From SIG307 sp964609025 (GTDB taxonomy: Bacteria; Bacillota; Clostridia; Lachnospirales; Lachnospiraceae), in contig CAZSQM010000010.1 of the NCBI GenBank assembly GCA_964609025.1, forward strand, positions 1 to 64,000: a stretch of DNA of 64,000 nt, written 5' to 3'. This document shows, piece by piece, positions 25,723 to 33,810 of the stretch. Numbering within the stretch: position 1 is the first letter of the stretch; each line of letters starts with the position of its first letter. The notes under the pieces are model-generated. The model saw only the letters and a list, made by a program, of their open reading frames with translations, was not told where the DNA came from and did not search any database. The translations under genes and the position numbers were made by a program.

Positions 25723-26850
25723 TTACACTTCCCCAAACACCATATCCCGTAACTTCGGGTGAATCTCACTGTACGCCCAGCCGCAATTTCTCACATGCTG
25801 CAAGTAGACAATGGAGGTTTTCGATTTGGTATCCATCGTAATGCAGCTTCCTGCCGCTCCGTCCCAGCCAAACACCCCCGCAGGTGCGGCAGAACAAAGC
25901 TTCTCCGGATACATCAGCACCTGAACGCCGCAACCGTACCCGTATCCGACACGTCCCATAGTTTTTGCAATATCCTCTTTCGAAGCCTCGCAAAGCAGAT
26001 TTGTCTTCATAAGCTCTACCGTTTCCGGTTTTAACATCCGTTTTCCGTTTTTACTTACGCCGCCGCAGGCCAAAGCGTCCGCAAACACAGCGTAGTCCTC
26101 GGTGCAGCTGATCAGTCCCGCGCCGCCGCTCTCATAGTTTTTTGTAAACTGATAACAGCAGGACGGCTCCATCGGTACAATCTGCCCCTTCTCGTTACAG
26201 ATATACTGTGTCGCAAGCCCTTCTATCTCGTTCATCGGCTTTGCAAAAAAGGTATGTGTAAATTCCAGCGGCTCCCAGATATGTTTCTTTAAATATTCTC
26301 CGAACGACATTCCGGACACTGCCTCAATCACCGCCGCCACCACATCATGACTTAAGCTGTACTGAAAATGTTCTCCCGGAACAAAATCGAGCGGCGACTC
26401 CACAAAGGAATTTACAATATCAAGCGTCGTAGCATCCTGTCCTTTTTCCTTTAACACACGGATAATTCCCGGACGCTCCAAATCATAGTCAAGCCCGGAT
26501 TGCATCGACACCAGATGCTTTATTTTTAACGGCACGTTCAGGGGTTCCGTTTTTCCGTCCTTCTTCACCGTAAGCTTCCGATAAGCAGGAAGGTATTTCC
26601 CCACCTCATCCTCCAACGAAAGCTTTCCCTGCTCTACCAGCTGCAGCACTGCCGTCATGGTCTGTACCTTCGTCATGGAAAACATCAAATACAACTCATT
26701 CCCGTTAATCCGCTTCTCCTTCTTTTCATCCGTGGTTCCGTTCATGTGACGGTACATAAGCTCATGGTCTTTATAAATCATACAATCCACGGATGGGATT
26801 CCTCTGTCCTCCAGAGAATCGAGATACGCTGTTATCTTTTTAAAATCCAT
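25723..26850 (-). CDS. Serine hydrolase of the class C beta-lactamase family
   Basis: 375 residues. The catalytic SxxK tetrad is in MFSMTKVQTM (about residue 60). A YSLSHDV segment (about 164) fills the Tyr-x-Asn/Ser position, and GGAGLISCTEDYAVFADAL is typical of the family. There is no signal peptide, so it probably acts inside the cell as an esterase or peptidase rather than as a true resistance enzyme. Its ATG directly follows the TAA of the upstream ATPase gene with no gap, with GGGAG seven bases before the ATG. The two are thus translated from one mRNA. Confidence 0.88.
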   Translation of the reverse strand: MDFKKITAYLDSLEDRGIPSVDCMIYKDHELMYRHMNGTTDEKKEKRINGNELYLMFSMTKVQTMTAVLQLVEQGKLSLEDEVGKYLPAYRKLTVKKDGKTEPLNVPLKIKHLVSMQSGLDYDLERPGIIRVLKEKGQDATTLDIVNSFVESPLDFVPGEHFQYSLSHDVVAAVIEAVSGMSFGEYLKKHIWEPLEFTHTFFAKPMNEIEGLATQYICNEKGQIVPMEPSCCYQFTKNYESGGAGLISCTEDYAVFADALACGGVSKNGKRMLKPETVELMKTNLLCEASKEDIAKTMGRVGYGYGCGVQVLMYPEKLCSAAPAGVFGWDGAAGSCITMDTKSKTSIVYLQHVRNCGWAYSEIHPKLRDMVFGEV

Positions 26851-27720
26851 TTATTTTCTCCCTTCTTCAAACTCTCCTTGATGTTCCTTAAAAAACCGGT
26901 AATACAGCTGTACGTTTTTTAACTGTGTCCACTTCTTCGGTCGAACCGGAAGCGTATCCAAATCATAAATCTTGGCACCCTTCATCCCCAGTAAAAACGG
27001 CGAATGGGTGGAAATAATAAACTGGCAATTTAAATGTTCCGCTGCCTCTTCCAAAAACTTCACCAGCTCCAGCTGACGTTCCGGAGAAAGACTGTTTTCC
27101 GGCTCATCCAACAGATACAGGGCACTCTCCTCCACTTTCTCCTGAAAGTAGCGGAATGCATTTTCCCCGTTGGAATGCTCCCTGATATTGTCCATCAGGT
27201 TTTCTCTGACATACTTCGATTGCGTTTTCCTGCGTGCCAGATTTACCTTCTTCAGCTGTTCGAAATCCTCCATCGTGCGATAATGAAAATCCGAATACTT
27301 GGCATCCAGATACTCCTGAAACAGTTCCTCCCGCTTTGTATGAATTCCTTCGTTTAAAGTGCGGACATTTAACATATAATCAAATACATCATCGCTTGTA
27401 ATAATTCTTCCTCTCTCCGGTAAATCCCTGGCAAGAGCATAATCACACAGCCCTAAATAATCCTGAAAAAAATTGGAGCGATTGTACAATGCTTCCCGCT
27501 TTAACGAAAGCTTTTCCGCGATAATATTTAAAATCGTCGTTTTCCCGGAGCCGTTACCGCCGTACAATATGGTGATATCCTCAAAATTCAAAATAGATAA
27601 CTCTTTTTTTGAAACCTGCCCGAAGGGATAGTAGGAATCATAGCAGGTACGCTTTACGGCAGAAAGGACGTCAAACTCCTCGTCACCGTCCGGAAACGTA
27701 AATGAATTCAAATATACCAT
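26851..27720 (-). CDS. AAA-family ATPase of the ABC/Rad50-like type
   Basis: 289 residues. Walker A YGGNGSGKTTIL sits at ~55, the signature-like region is replaced by VEESALYLLDEPENSLSPERQ (Walker B plus D-loop), and the switch region reads CQFIISTHSPFL. This is the compact AAA_21/RecF-like class often seen near transport or defence genes, but the partner here is a serine hydrolase. Cytoplasmic. A GAGAGG site lies nine bases from the ATG. No nuclease domain such as TOPRIM is fused. Confidence 0.85.
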   Translation of the reverse strand: MVYLNSFTFPDGDEEFDVLSAVKRTCYDSYYPFGQVSKKELSILNFEDITILYGGNGSGKTTILNIIAEKLSLKREALYNRSNFFQDYLGLCDYALARDLPERGRIITSDDVFDYMLNVRTLNEGIHTKREELFQEYLDAKYSDFHYRTMEDFEQLKKVNLARRKTQSKYVRENLMDNIREHSNGENAFRYFQEKVEESALYLLDEPENSLSPERQLELVKFLEEAAEHLNCQFIISTHSPFLLGMKGAKIYDLDTLPVRPKKWTQLKNVQLYYRFFKEHQGEFEEGRK

Positions 27721-27805
27721 CTCGTTTTACCTCTCACTTTACCGTTTCGTGCACTCCGTTCTCCTCTCAGGATTTGGAGTTGAACATTTCCCAAACGCTT
27801 CACAG

Positions 27806-28246
27806 TTACAGATTATCCAGCACGATGGTAAACGGTCCGTCATTTAACAGCTCCACCTTCATATCAGCCCCGAACTTGCCGGTCTGTACCGGATACCCTT
27901 CCTTTTTGCAGCTCTCGATAATATACTCGTAAAGCTCCGTTGCCAGTGCCGGTGCTCCCGCATTGATAAAAGACGGGCGGTTTCCCTTCCGGCAATCCGC
28001 ATACAAGGTAAACTGGGAAATCAACAACAGCTCACCGTTTACATCCTTTAAGGAAAGATTCGTTTTCCCCTCCGCATCCTCAAAAATCCGAAGTCCGAGC
28101 AGCTTCTTTACATACTTATCCGCAACTTCCTTCGTATCCTCCGCACCTACACCGATGAAAACAAGGAACCCTTTTCCGATAGATCCGATACAAGTCCCGT
28201 CCACGGTTACACTTGCTTTTGTCACTCTCTGAATTACAAACTTCAT
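27806..28246 (-). CDS. dtd: D-aminoacyl-tRNA deacylase
   Basis: 146 residues, family length. It hydrolyses D-aminoacyl-tRNA (and glycyl-tRNA-Ala), protecting translation. The SQFTLYA motif (about 78-84) is present, and the cross-subunit Gly-cisPro region reads NDGPFTIVL, where most members have NxGPVT. The start MKFVIQRVTKASV is typical, with GAGGAAGG upstream. It is transcribed from the promoter at 28361-28388. Confidence 0.95.
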   Translation of the reverse strand: MKFVIQRVTKASVTVDGTCIGSIGKGFLVFIGVGAEDTKEVADKYVKKLLGLRIFEDAEGKTNLSLKDVNGELLLISQFTLYADCRKGNRPSFINAGAPALATELYEYIIESCKKEGYPVQTGKFGADMKVELLNDGPFTIVLDNL

Positions 28247-28360
28247 GATAACCTTCCTCGCATCCTACATGATAAGAAGCACATTTTGTAAAAATTTATG
28301 ATTTTTGTCTTACTACACGAATAGAATGGTTGCCTTATCGCTACGCAAAACCACATCTTT

Positions 28361-28388
28361 ATCATAACACATTTTTACAATATAGCAA
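28361..28388 (-). promoter_or_regulatory. Promoter of dtd
   Basis: TTGCTA (28383-28388) and TATGAT (28361-28366) on the minus strand with a 16-base spacer, about 115 bases upstream of dtd. Confidence 0.5.
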
Positions 28389-28398
28389 GAACTATTAT

Positions 28399-28460
28399 GA
28401 CAACGTAGCAAAAGGAAGCCTTCTGTTGCGTAGCAAAAGGAACCCTTCTGCTGCGTTGTC
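28399..28460. repeat. 62-base long hairpin made of two tandem units
   Basis: The block starts GACAACGTAGCAAAAGG and ends with its near-complement CCTTCTGCTGCGTTGTC. Inside, the unit GCGTAGCAAAAGGAA-CCTTCTG is repeated, so two tandem copies also form a single long hairpin. It lies between the divergent dtd promoter and the broken GNAT gene. Function unknown. Confidence 0.5.
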
Positions 28461-28522
28461 AACGTTATCTCTCAGTGCTGTAATCAGCAGAACAACAATC
28501 GGACTTTATGGAGGGTTTGAAG

Positions 28523-28996
28523 ATGCAACACAAGGGTACAATTAATCTAGAAACAGACAGGCTTATTTTAAGAAAGTTTATAGCGAGTGATGCTGATGCT
28601 GCTTTTCGCAACTGGACAAGTGACGAGCAAGTAACTGAATTTTTAAGGTGGCCTACACATAAAGATATTCGTATAACGAAACAGGTTTTGAACGACTGGA
28701 TTGCCGGATATGAAAAAACATAGAAACTACACATCGGATATTGTATAGGAAGTAAATGGTGGCATTCCGGGTATACAAGCGAAGCATTTTCAGCGATTAT
28801 TCCTTTTTTCTTCGAGCAAGTTAAGGCAAAAAGAATAGAATCTCAACACGACCCCAAGAACCCTAATTCCGGAAAGGTGATGACAAAATGCGGTCTGATT
28901 TATGAAGGTACTTTGAGAAAAGCGGACTGGAGCAACAAAGGTATTGTAGATGCATGTATGTATGGCATGCTTGCATCTGACTATTTTAAAGAATAA
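28523..28996 (+). pseudogene. GNAT acetyltransferase (RimJ/RimL type), internally deleted
   Basis: From the ATG at 28523 (GGAGGG upstream) the frame encodes NLETDRLILRKFIASDADAA and FRNWTSDEQVTEFLRWPTH, the typical start of RimJ/RimL-like acetyltransferases. A TAG follows EKT. In the same frame the sequence then continues with HIGYCIGSKWWHSGYTSEAF, ending with KCGLIYEGTLRKADWSNKG and a stop at 28994-28996. About 30 residues that normally join the halves (the beta-strands before acetyl-CoA binding) are missing. The enzyme is inactivated by an in-frame deletion plus a stop at the junction. Confidence 0.78.
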
Positions 28997-29012
28997 CAGA
29001 GGAGGCAAGAAT

Positions 29013-29044
29013 GGGGCCGCGCATTTCATTGATGCGACAGCCCC
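29013..29044 (+). terminator. Hairpin after the GNAT remnant
   Basis: GGGGC and GCCCC form the base, with GCGCAT/ATGCG inside. The following plus-strand sequence is only partly T-rich (TTCCATAATCATTTTT), so termination is possible but not certain. Confidence 0.4.
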
Positions 29045-29141
29045 TTCCATAATCATTTTTGCGTAGTCATATGAACGCGCAACTGCCCGGAAACAAGTTC
29101 CCGCAGTTTGCTCACATGCTCACTTTACCTGCACGCAAATC

Positions 29142-30005
29142 TCACGCCTTGTTCTCGGAACCGAACAGCGTAATCTTCTCGCGTACGGTAGCCTTAATTG
29201 CCTCGAAGCCCGGTGCAAGCAGCTTTCTCGGGTCAAATCCCTTACCCTCTAAGTCCTTACCTGCCTCAATGTACTTACGTGTAGCTTCTGCAAAAGAAAG
29301 CTGGCACTCGGTATTTACATTAATCTTAGCTACGCCGAGAGAAATTGCCTTCTTAATCATATCCTCCGGAATACCGGTACCGCCGTGAAGAACAAGCGGC
29401 ATCTCACCGGTCTTCTCCTGAACTGCTGCAAGCGTCTCAAAGCTAAGGCCCTTCCAGTTTGCCGGATACTTACCGTGAATGTTGCCGATACCTGCTGCAA
29501 GCATGGTTACACCAAGATCTGCGATAGCCTTGCACTCGTTCGGATCTGCACACTCGCCCATACCTACAACACCGTCTTCTTCACCACCGATGGAACCTAC
29601 TTCTGCCTCAAGGGAAAGGCCCTTTTCAGCGCAAACCTTAACGAGCTCCGTGGTCTTTGCAATGTTCTCTTCAATCGGATAATGGGAACCGTCGAACATA
29701 ATAGAAGAGAAACCTGCTTCGATACACTTATAGCATCCTTCATAGGAGCCGTGGTCTAAGTGAAGAGCTACCGGAACGGTAATCTTAAGCTCTTCCAGCA
29801 TACCGTTCACCATACCGACAACGGTCTTGTAACCGGTCATATACTTACCTGCGCCCTCGGATACACCAAGGATGACCGGAGAATTCATCTCCTGTGCGGT
29901 CAAAAGGATTGCCTTCGTCCACTCCAGATTGTTGATATTGAACTGACCTACCGCATACTTTCCTGCTTTTGCCTTCTGAAGCATTTCTTTTGCTGATACT
30001 AACAT
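29142..30005 (-). CDS. fba: Class II fructose-bisphosphate aldolase
   Basis: 287 residues. A zinc enzyme of glycolysis and gluconeogenesis that cleaves fructose 1,6-bisphosphate. The catalytic Asp and metal His lie in VALHLDHGSYEGC (about 80-90). Further metal ligands are in AEVGSIGGEEDG, NIHGKYPANWKG and LVLHGGTGIPEDMIKKA, and the phosphate-binding stretch is KINVNTECQ. AAAAGGAGG stands before the ATG. It is downstream of rpoC by 100 bp, with a hairpin in between, and is probably transcribed separately. It is a close relative of the GatY/KbaY subfamily in length, so tagatose-bisphosphate aldolase is a less likely alternative. Confidence 0.93.
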   Translation of the reverse strand: MLVSAKEMLQKAKAGKYAVGQFNINNLEWTKAILLTAQEMNSPVILGVSEGAGKYMTGYKTVVGMVNGMLEELKITVPVALHLDHGSYEGCYKCIEAGFSSIMFDGSHYPIEENIAKTTELVKVCAEKGLSLEAEVGSIGGEEDGVVGMGECADPNECKAIADLGVTMLAAGIGNIHGKYPANWKGLSFETLAAVQEKTGEMPLVLHGGTGIPEDMIKKAISLGVAKINVNTECQLSFAEATRKYIEAGKDLEGKGFDPRKLLAPGFEAIKATVREKITLFGSENKA

Positions 30006-30021
30006 ATTGTCCTCCTTTTCG

Positions 30022-30092
30022 TGCTGTACACACTTCTTTTTTCCGGAATGCCCGCTTATGCAGGCACTCCGGCTATTTCGGTACGCATTGCG
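30022..30092 (-). other. Hairpins between rpoC and fba
   Basis: Two inverted repeats lie in the gap: one built from CCGGAGTGCC and GGGCATTCCGG (G-T pairs allowed), and a smaller GTACGC/GCGTAC. Neither is followed by a T-run on the minus strand. They may be RNA processing or weak termination structures. Confidence 0.35.
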
Positions 30093-30104
30093 TACTTTGT
30101 GACA

Positions 30105-33100
30105 CTACTCTTCGCTGTCCGAAAACTCCGCTGCGATTTCATCCTCCGCCATAGCGTCTTCTTCAAGCTCCTCAAAGTCCTCGCTTAATTCAAGCTCTTC
30201 CATTTCCTCAAAATCCTCGGAAACTTCAAAGCGCTCCTGAAGGTCGCTGTCTAACTTTACGTTACGATAACGCTTCATACCGGTACCTGCCGGAATCAGC
30301 TTACCGATAATAACATTCTCCTTCAAGCCGATCAGCGGGTCAACCTTACCGTGGATGGCTGCCTCGGTGAGCACCTTCGTCGTTTCCTGGAAGGACGCCG
30401 CGGAAAGGAAGGAATTGGTTGCAAGGGAAGCCTTCGTAATACCGAGCATAACCTGCTTGCCCTCTGCCGGCTCGCCTCCCTCGGCAATTACCTTTGCGTT
30501 GGCATCCTCGAAATCAAGGATATCCACCATCGTACCCGGAAGGAATTCTGTATCGCCGTTATTCTCTACGCGAATCTTCTTTAACATCTGACGTACAATT
30601 ACCTCAACGTGCTTGTCGTTGATTTCTACACCCTGAAGGCGGTATACACGCTGTACCTCCTGCAGCATGTAATCCTGCACGGCACGCACACCCTTAATCT
30701 TTAAGATATCATGCGGATTTACGCTACCTTCGGTCAGTTCGTCGCCGGCCTCCAATACCTGTCCGTCATATACCTTAATTCTGGAACCGTACGGAATCAG
30801 ATATGCCTTTGCTTCGCCGGTCTCTGCGTTGGTAATGATAACCTCACGCTTCTTCTTGGTATCCTTTACGGTAACCGTACCGCCGAACTCGGCAATAATT
30901 GCAAGACCCTTCGGCTTTCTTGCCTCGAACAATTCCTCGACACGCGGAAGACCCTGCGTAATATCATCACCCGCAACACCACCGGTATGGAAGGTACGCA
31001 TCGTAAGCTGTGTACCCGGCTCACCGATTGACTGTGCAGCGATAATACCGACTGCTTCACCTACCTGTACTGCCTCACCGGTTGCCATGTTCGCGCCGTA
31101 GCACTTTGCGCAGACACCGATATGGGAGCGGCAGGTCAATACGTTACGAATCTTTACGGAAGCTGCTGCGCCTGCTTCCCGAATCTTCTTTGTTGCTACG
31201 ATTCTTGCGGCACGCTTCGGCGTAATCATATGATTTGCTTTCACAATCATATCGCCGTTATCATCATAAATCGTTTCACAGGAATAACGTCCCGTAATAC
31301 GTTCCTCTAAGCTTTCAATTACTTCCTTACCGTCATTGAACGCCTTAATCCACATACCCGGAATCTCCTCGCCCTCACCGCGGCAGTCCACTTCACGGAT
31401 AATCAAATCCTGTGAAACGTCTACCAGACGACGGGTTAAGTAACCGGAGTCTGCGGTACGGAGTGCGGTATCGGAAAGACCCTTTCTCGCACCGTGTGCG
31501 GAAATGAAGTATTCCAGTACGTCAAGACCTTCACGGAAGTTGGACTTAATCGGGAGCTCAATGGTACGTCCCGAGGTATCCGCCATAAGTCCGCGCATAC
31601 CGGCAAGCTGCTTAATCTGCTTATCGGAACCTCGCGCACCGGACTTTGCCATCATGGAAATATTGTTGTAAGGATCCAGCCCGTCTAACAGCGTGGTGGT
31701 AATCTCATCATCGGCACGCTTCCAGGTATCGATTACTTCCTTATAACGCTCCTCCTCGGAGAGAAGACCTCTGCGGAAGTTCTTTGTAATCTGCTCAATC
31801 GTTGCCTCCGCGTCTGCAATAATCTGCTTCTTCTGCGGCGGAACGGTCATATCCGAAATGGATACGGTCATCGCTGCTCTGGTAGAATACTTATAACCAA
31901 GCGACTTGATGGCATCCAATGTTTCCGCGGTCTTCGTTGCGCCGTGGATATTGATGCACTTCTCCAGAATCGGCTTCAACTGCTTCTTGCCAACCAGGAA
32001 GTCAATCTCCGGCAGAAGGAAATTATCCGGATTACTGCGGTCTACAAAACCAAGGTCCTGCGGAATAATCTCGTTGAAGATGAAACGGCCCAGCGTGGAC
32101 TCAATCATCTTTGTTTCCACAACGCCCTCTGCATTCACTCCGCTTCTGCGCGCCTTAATCATGGCATGAAGCGTAATCTCGCCGTTTTCGTAAGCAAGAA
32201 TTGCTTCGTTGACGCTCTTAAAGCACTTGCCCTCACCGAGATCGCCCGGCTTATGCAGCGTCAGGTAATAAATACCAAGCACCATATCCTGTGACGGAAC
32301 GGCAACCGGACCACCGTCGGACGGCTTTAACAGGTTGTTCGGCGAAAGCAGAAGGAAACGGCACTCTGCCTGTGCTTCTACCGAAAGCGGAAGGTGAACT
32401 GCCATCTGGTCGCCGTCGAAGTCCGCGTTAAATGCGGTACAAACGAGCGGATGAAGCTTAATTGCCTTACCTTCTACCAGAATCGGCTCGAACGCCTGAA
32501 TACCGAGTCTGTGCAGCGTAGGAGCACGGTTTAACATTACCGGATGTTCGCGGATAACCTCCTCGAGTACATCCCAAACCTCACGCTGCAAGCTCTCTAC
32601 CATGTTCTTGGCAGACTTGATGTTATGCGTAATTCCTCTGGAAACAAGCTCCTTCATAACAAACGGCTTAAACAGCTCGATTGCCATTTCCTTCGGAAGA
32701 CCGCACTGATAAATCTTTAATTCCGGTCCTACGACGATAACGGAACGTCCGGAATAGTCAACACGCTTACCGAGAAGGTTCTGACGGAAACGTCCCTGCT
32801 TACCCTTTAACATATCGGACAAGGACTTTAACGCACGGTTGCCCGGACCCGTTACCGGTCTTCCGCGGCGGCCGTTGTCAATCAGCGCGTCTACTGCCTC
32901 CTGTAACATTCTCTTTTCATTTCGCACGATGATATCCGGTGCGGATAAATCCTGTAATCTTCTCAGACGATTGTTACGGTTAATAATTCTGCGGTACAAA
33001 TCGTTCATATCGGAGGTGGCAAAACGTCCGCCGTCCAACTGTACCATCGGGCGCAAATCCGGCGGAATTACCGGGATTACGGTTAAAATCATCCACTCCG

Positions 33101-33791
33101 GCTTATTTCCGGATTCACGGAACGCCTCTACCACTTCCAGACGCTTGATAATTCTTGCGCGTTTCTGACCGGTAGATTCGCGAAGCCCCTTCTTTAATTC
33201 GGCGGAATCTTTCTCAAGGTCGATTGCTTCCAAAAGCTCCTTGATTGCTTCTGCGCCCATTCCGACACGGAAGGTGTCGCCGTACTTTTCGTAAGCCTCA
33301 CGGTATTCCTTTTCATTTAACACCTGCTTATACTGCAAGTCGGTTGTACCGGCATCCAGTACAATGTAGGAAACAAAATAAAGTACCTTTTCCAACGTTC
33401 TCGGCGAAAGATCCAGAATCAGGCCCATACGGCTCGGGATTCCTTTAAAGTACCAGATATGCGAAACCGGTGCCGCCAGTTCAATGTGTCCCATACGTTC
33501 ACGGCGCACGCTGGACTTGGTAACCTCAACGCCGCAGCGGTCACAAACAATACCCTTGTGACGAATCTTCTTGTACTTACCGCAGTGACATTCCCAGTCC
33601 TTGCTCGGTCCGAAAATCTTCTCACAGAACAGCCCGTCTTTCTCCGGCTTTAAGGTCCTGTAATTAATCGTTTCCGGCTTCTTTACCTCGCCGCGCGACC
33701 ACTCTCTGATCTTTTCCGGGGAAGCCAAGCCTATCTTTATCGCATCATAGGTAATATCCTTCATGCTGTCATTCATCATGTCCATCGGCAT
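30105..33791 (-). CDS. rpoC: RNA polymerase subunit beta prime
   Basis: 1228 residues, full length for Clostridia. It shows the N-terminal zinc finger (CHCGKYK and CDRCGVEV), the clamp and rudder, the absolutely conserved NADFDGDQMAVH that holds the catalytic magnesium, the second zinc site (CRSHIGVCAKC) and the trigger loop/bridge helix (MMAKSGARGSDKQIKQL and GEPGTQLTMRTFHTGG). The acidic C-terminus (EELELSEDFEELEEDAMAED) is common in this group. The ATG at 33789-33791 has GGGAGAG seven bases upstream. It follows rpoB by 19 bp in the same operon. Confidence 0.98.
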   Translation of the reverse strand: MPMDMMNDSMKDITYDAIKIGLASPEKIREWSRGEVKKPETINYRTLKPEKDGLFCEKIFGPSKDWECHCGKYKKIRHKGIVCDRCGVEVTKSSVRRERMGHIELAAPVSHIWYFKGIPSRMGLILDLSPRTLEKVLYFVSYIVLDAGTTDLQYKQVLNEKEYREAYEKYGDTFRVGMGAEAIKELLEAIDLEKDSAELKKGLRESTGQKRARIIKRLEVVEAFRESGNKPEWMILTVIPVIPPDLRPMVQLDGGRFATSDMNDLYRRIINRNNRLRRLQDLSAPDIIVRNEKRMLQEAVDALIDNGRRGRPVTGPGNRALKSLSDMLKGKQGRFRQNLLGKRVDYSGRSVIVVGPELKIYQCGLPKEMAIELFKPFVMKELVSRGITHNIKSAKNMVESLQREVWDVLEEVIREHPVMLNRAPTLHRLGIQAFEPILVEGKAIKLHPLVCTAFNADFDGDQMAVHLPLSVEAQAECRFLLLSPNNLLKPSDGGPVAVPSQDMVLGIYYLTLHKPGDLGEGKCFKSVNEAILAYENGEITLHAMIKARRSGVNAEGVVETKMIESTLGRFIFNEIIPQDLGFVDRSNPDNFLLPEIDFLVGKKQLKPILEKCINIHGATKTAETLDAIKSLGYKYSTRAAMTVSISDMTVPPQKKQIIADAEATIEQITKNFRRGLLSEEERYKEVIDTWKRADDEITTTLLDGLDPYNNISMMAKSGARGSDKQIKQLAGMRGLMADTSGRTIELPIKSNFREGLDVLEYFISAHGARKGLSDTALRTADSGYLTRRLVDVSQDLIIREVDCRGEGEEIPGMWIKAFNDGKEVIESLEERITGRYSCETIYDDNGDMIVKANHMITPKRAARIVATKKIREAGAAASVKIRNVLTCRSHIGVCAKCYGANMATGEAVQVGEAVGIIAAQSIGEPGTQLTMRTFHTGGVAGDDITQGLPRVEELFEARKPKGLAIIAEFGGTVTVKDTKKKREVIITNAETGEAKAYLIPYGSRIKVYDGQVLEAGDELTEGSVNPHDILKIKGVRAVQDYMLQEVQRVYRLQGVEINDKHVEVIVRQMLKKIRVENNGDTEFLPGTMVDILDFEDANAKVIAEGGEPAEGKQVMLGITKASLATNSFLSAASFQETTKVLTEAAIHGKVDPLIGLKENVIIGKLIPAGTGMKRYRNVKLDSDLQERFEVSEDFEEMEELELSEDFEELEEDAMAEDEIAAEFSDSEE

Positions 33792-33810
33792 TATTTTGCT
33801 CTCCCTTCAT

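Noticed and set aside
25723..26850. Beta-lactam resistance gene
   Set aside because: The SxxK motif is present, but there is no signal peptide and the second and third motifs differ from true class C beta-lactamases, so it is more likely an esterase or peptidase.
28399..28460. Short CRISPR-like array
   Set aside because: Only two units, no spacers of constant size, and no cas gene nearby; it is a hairpin.
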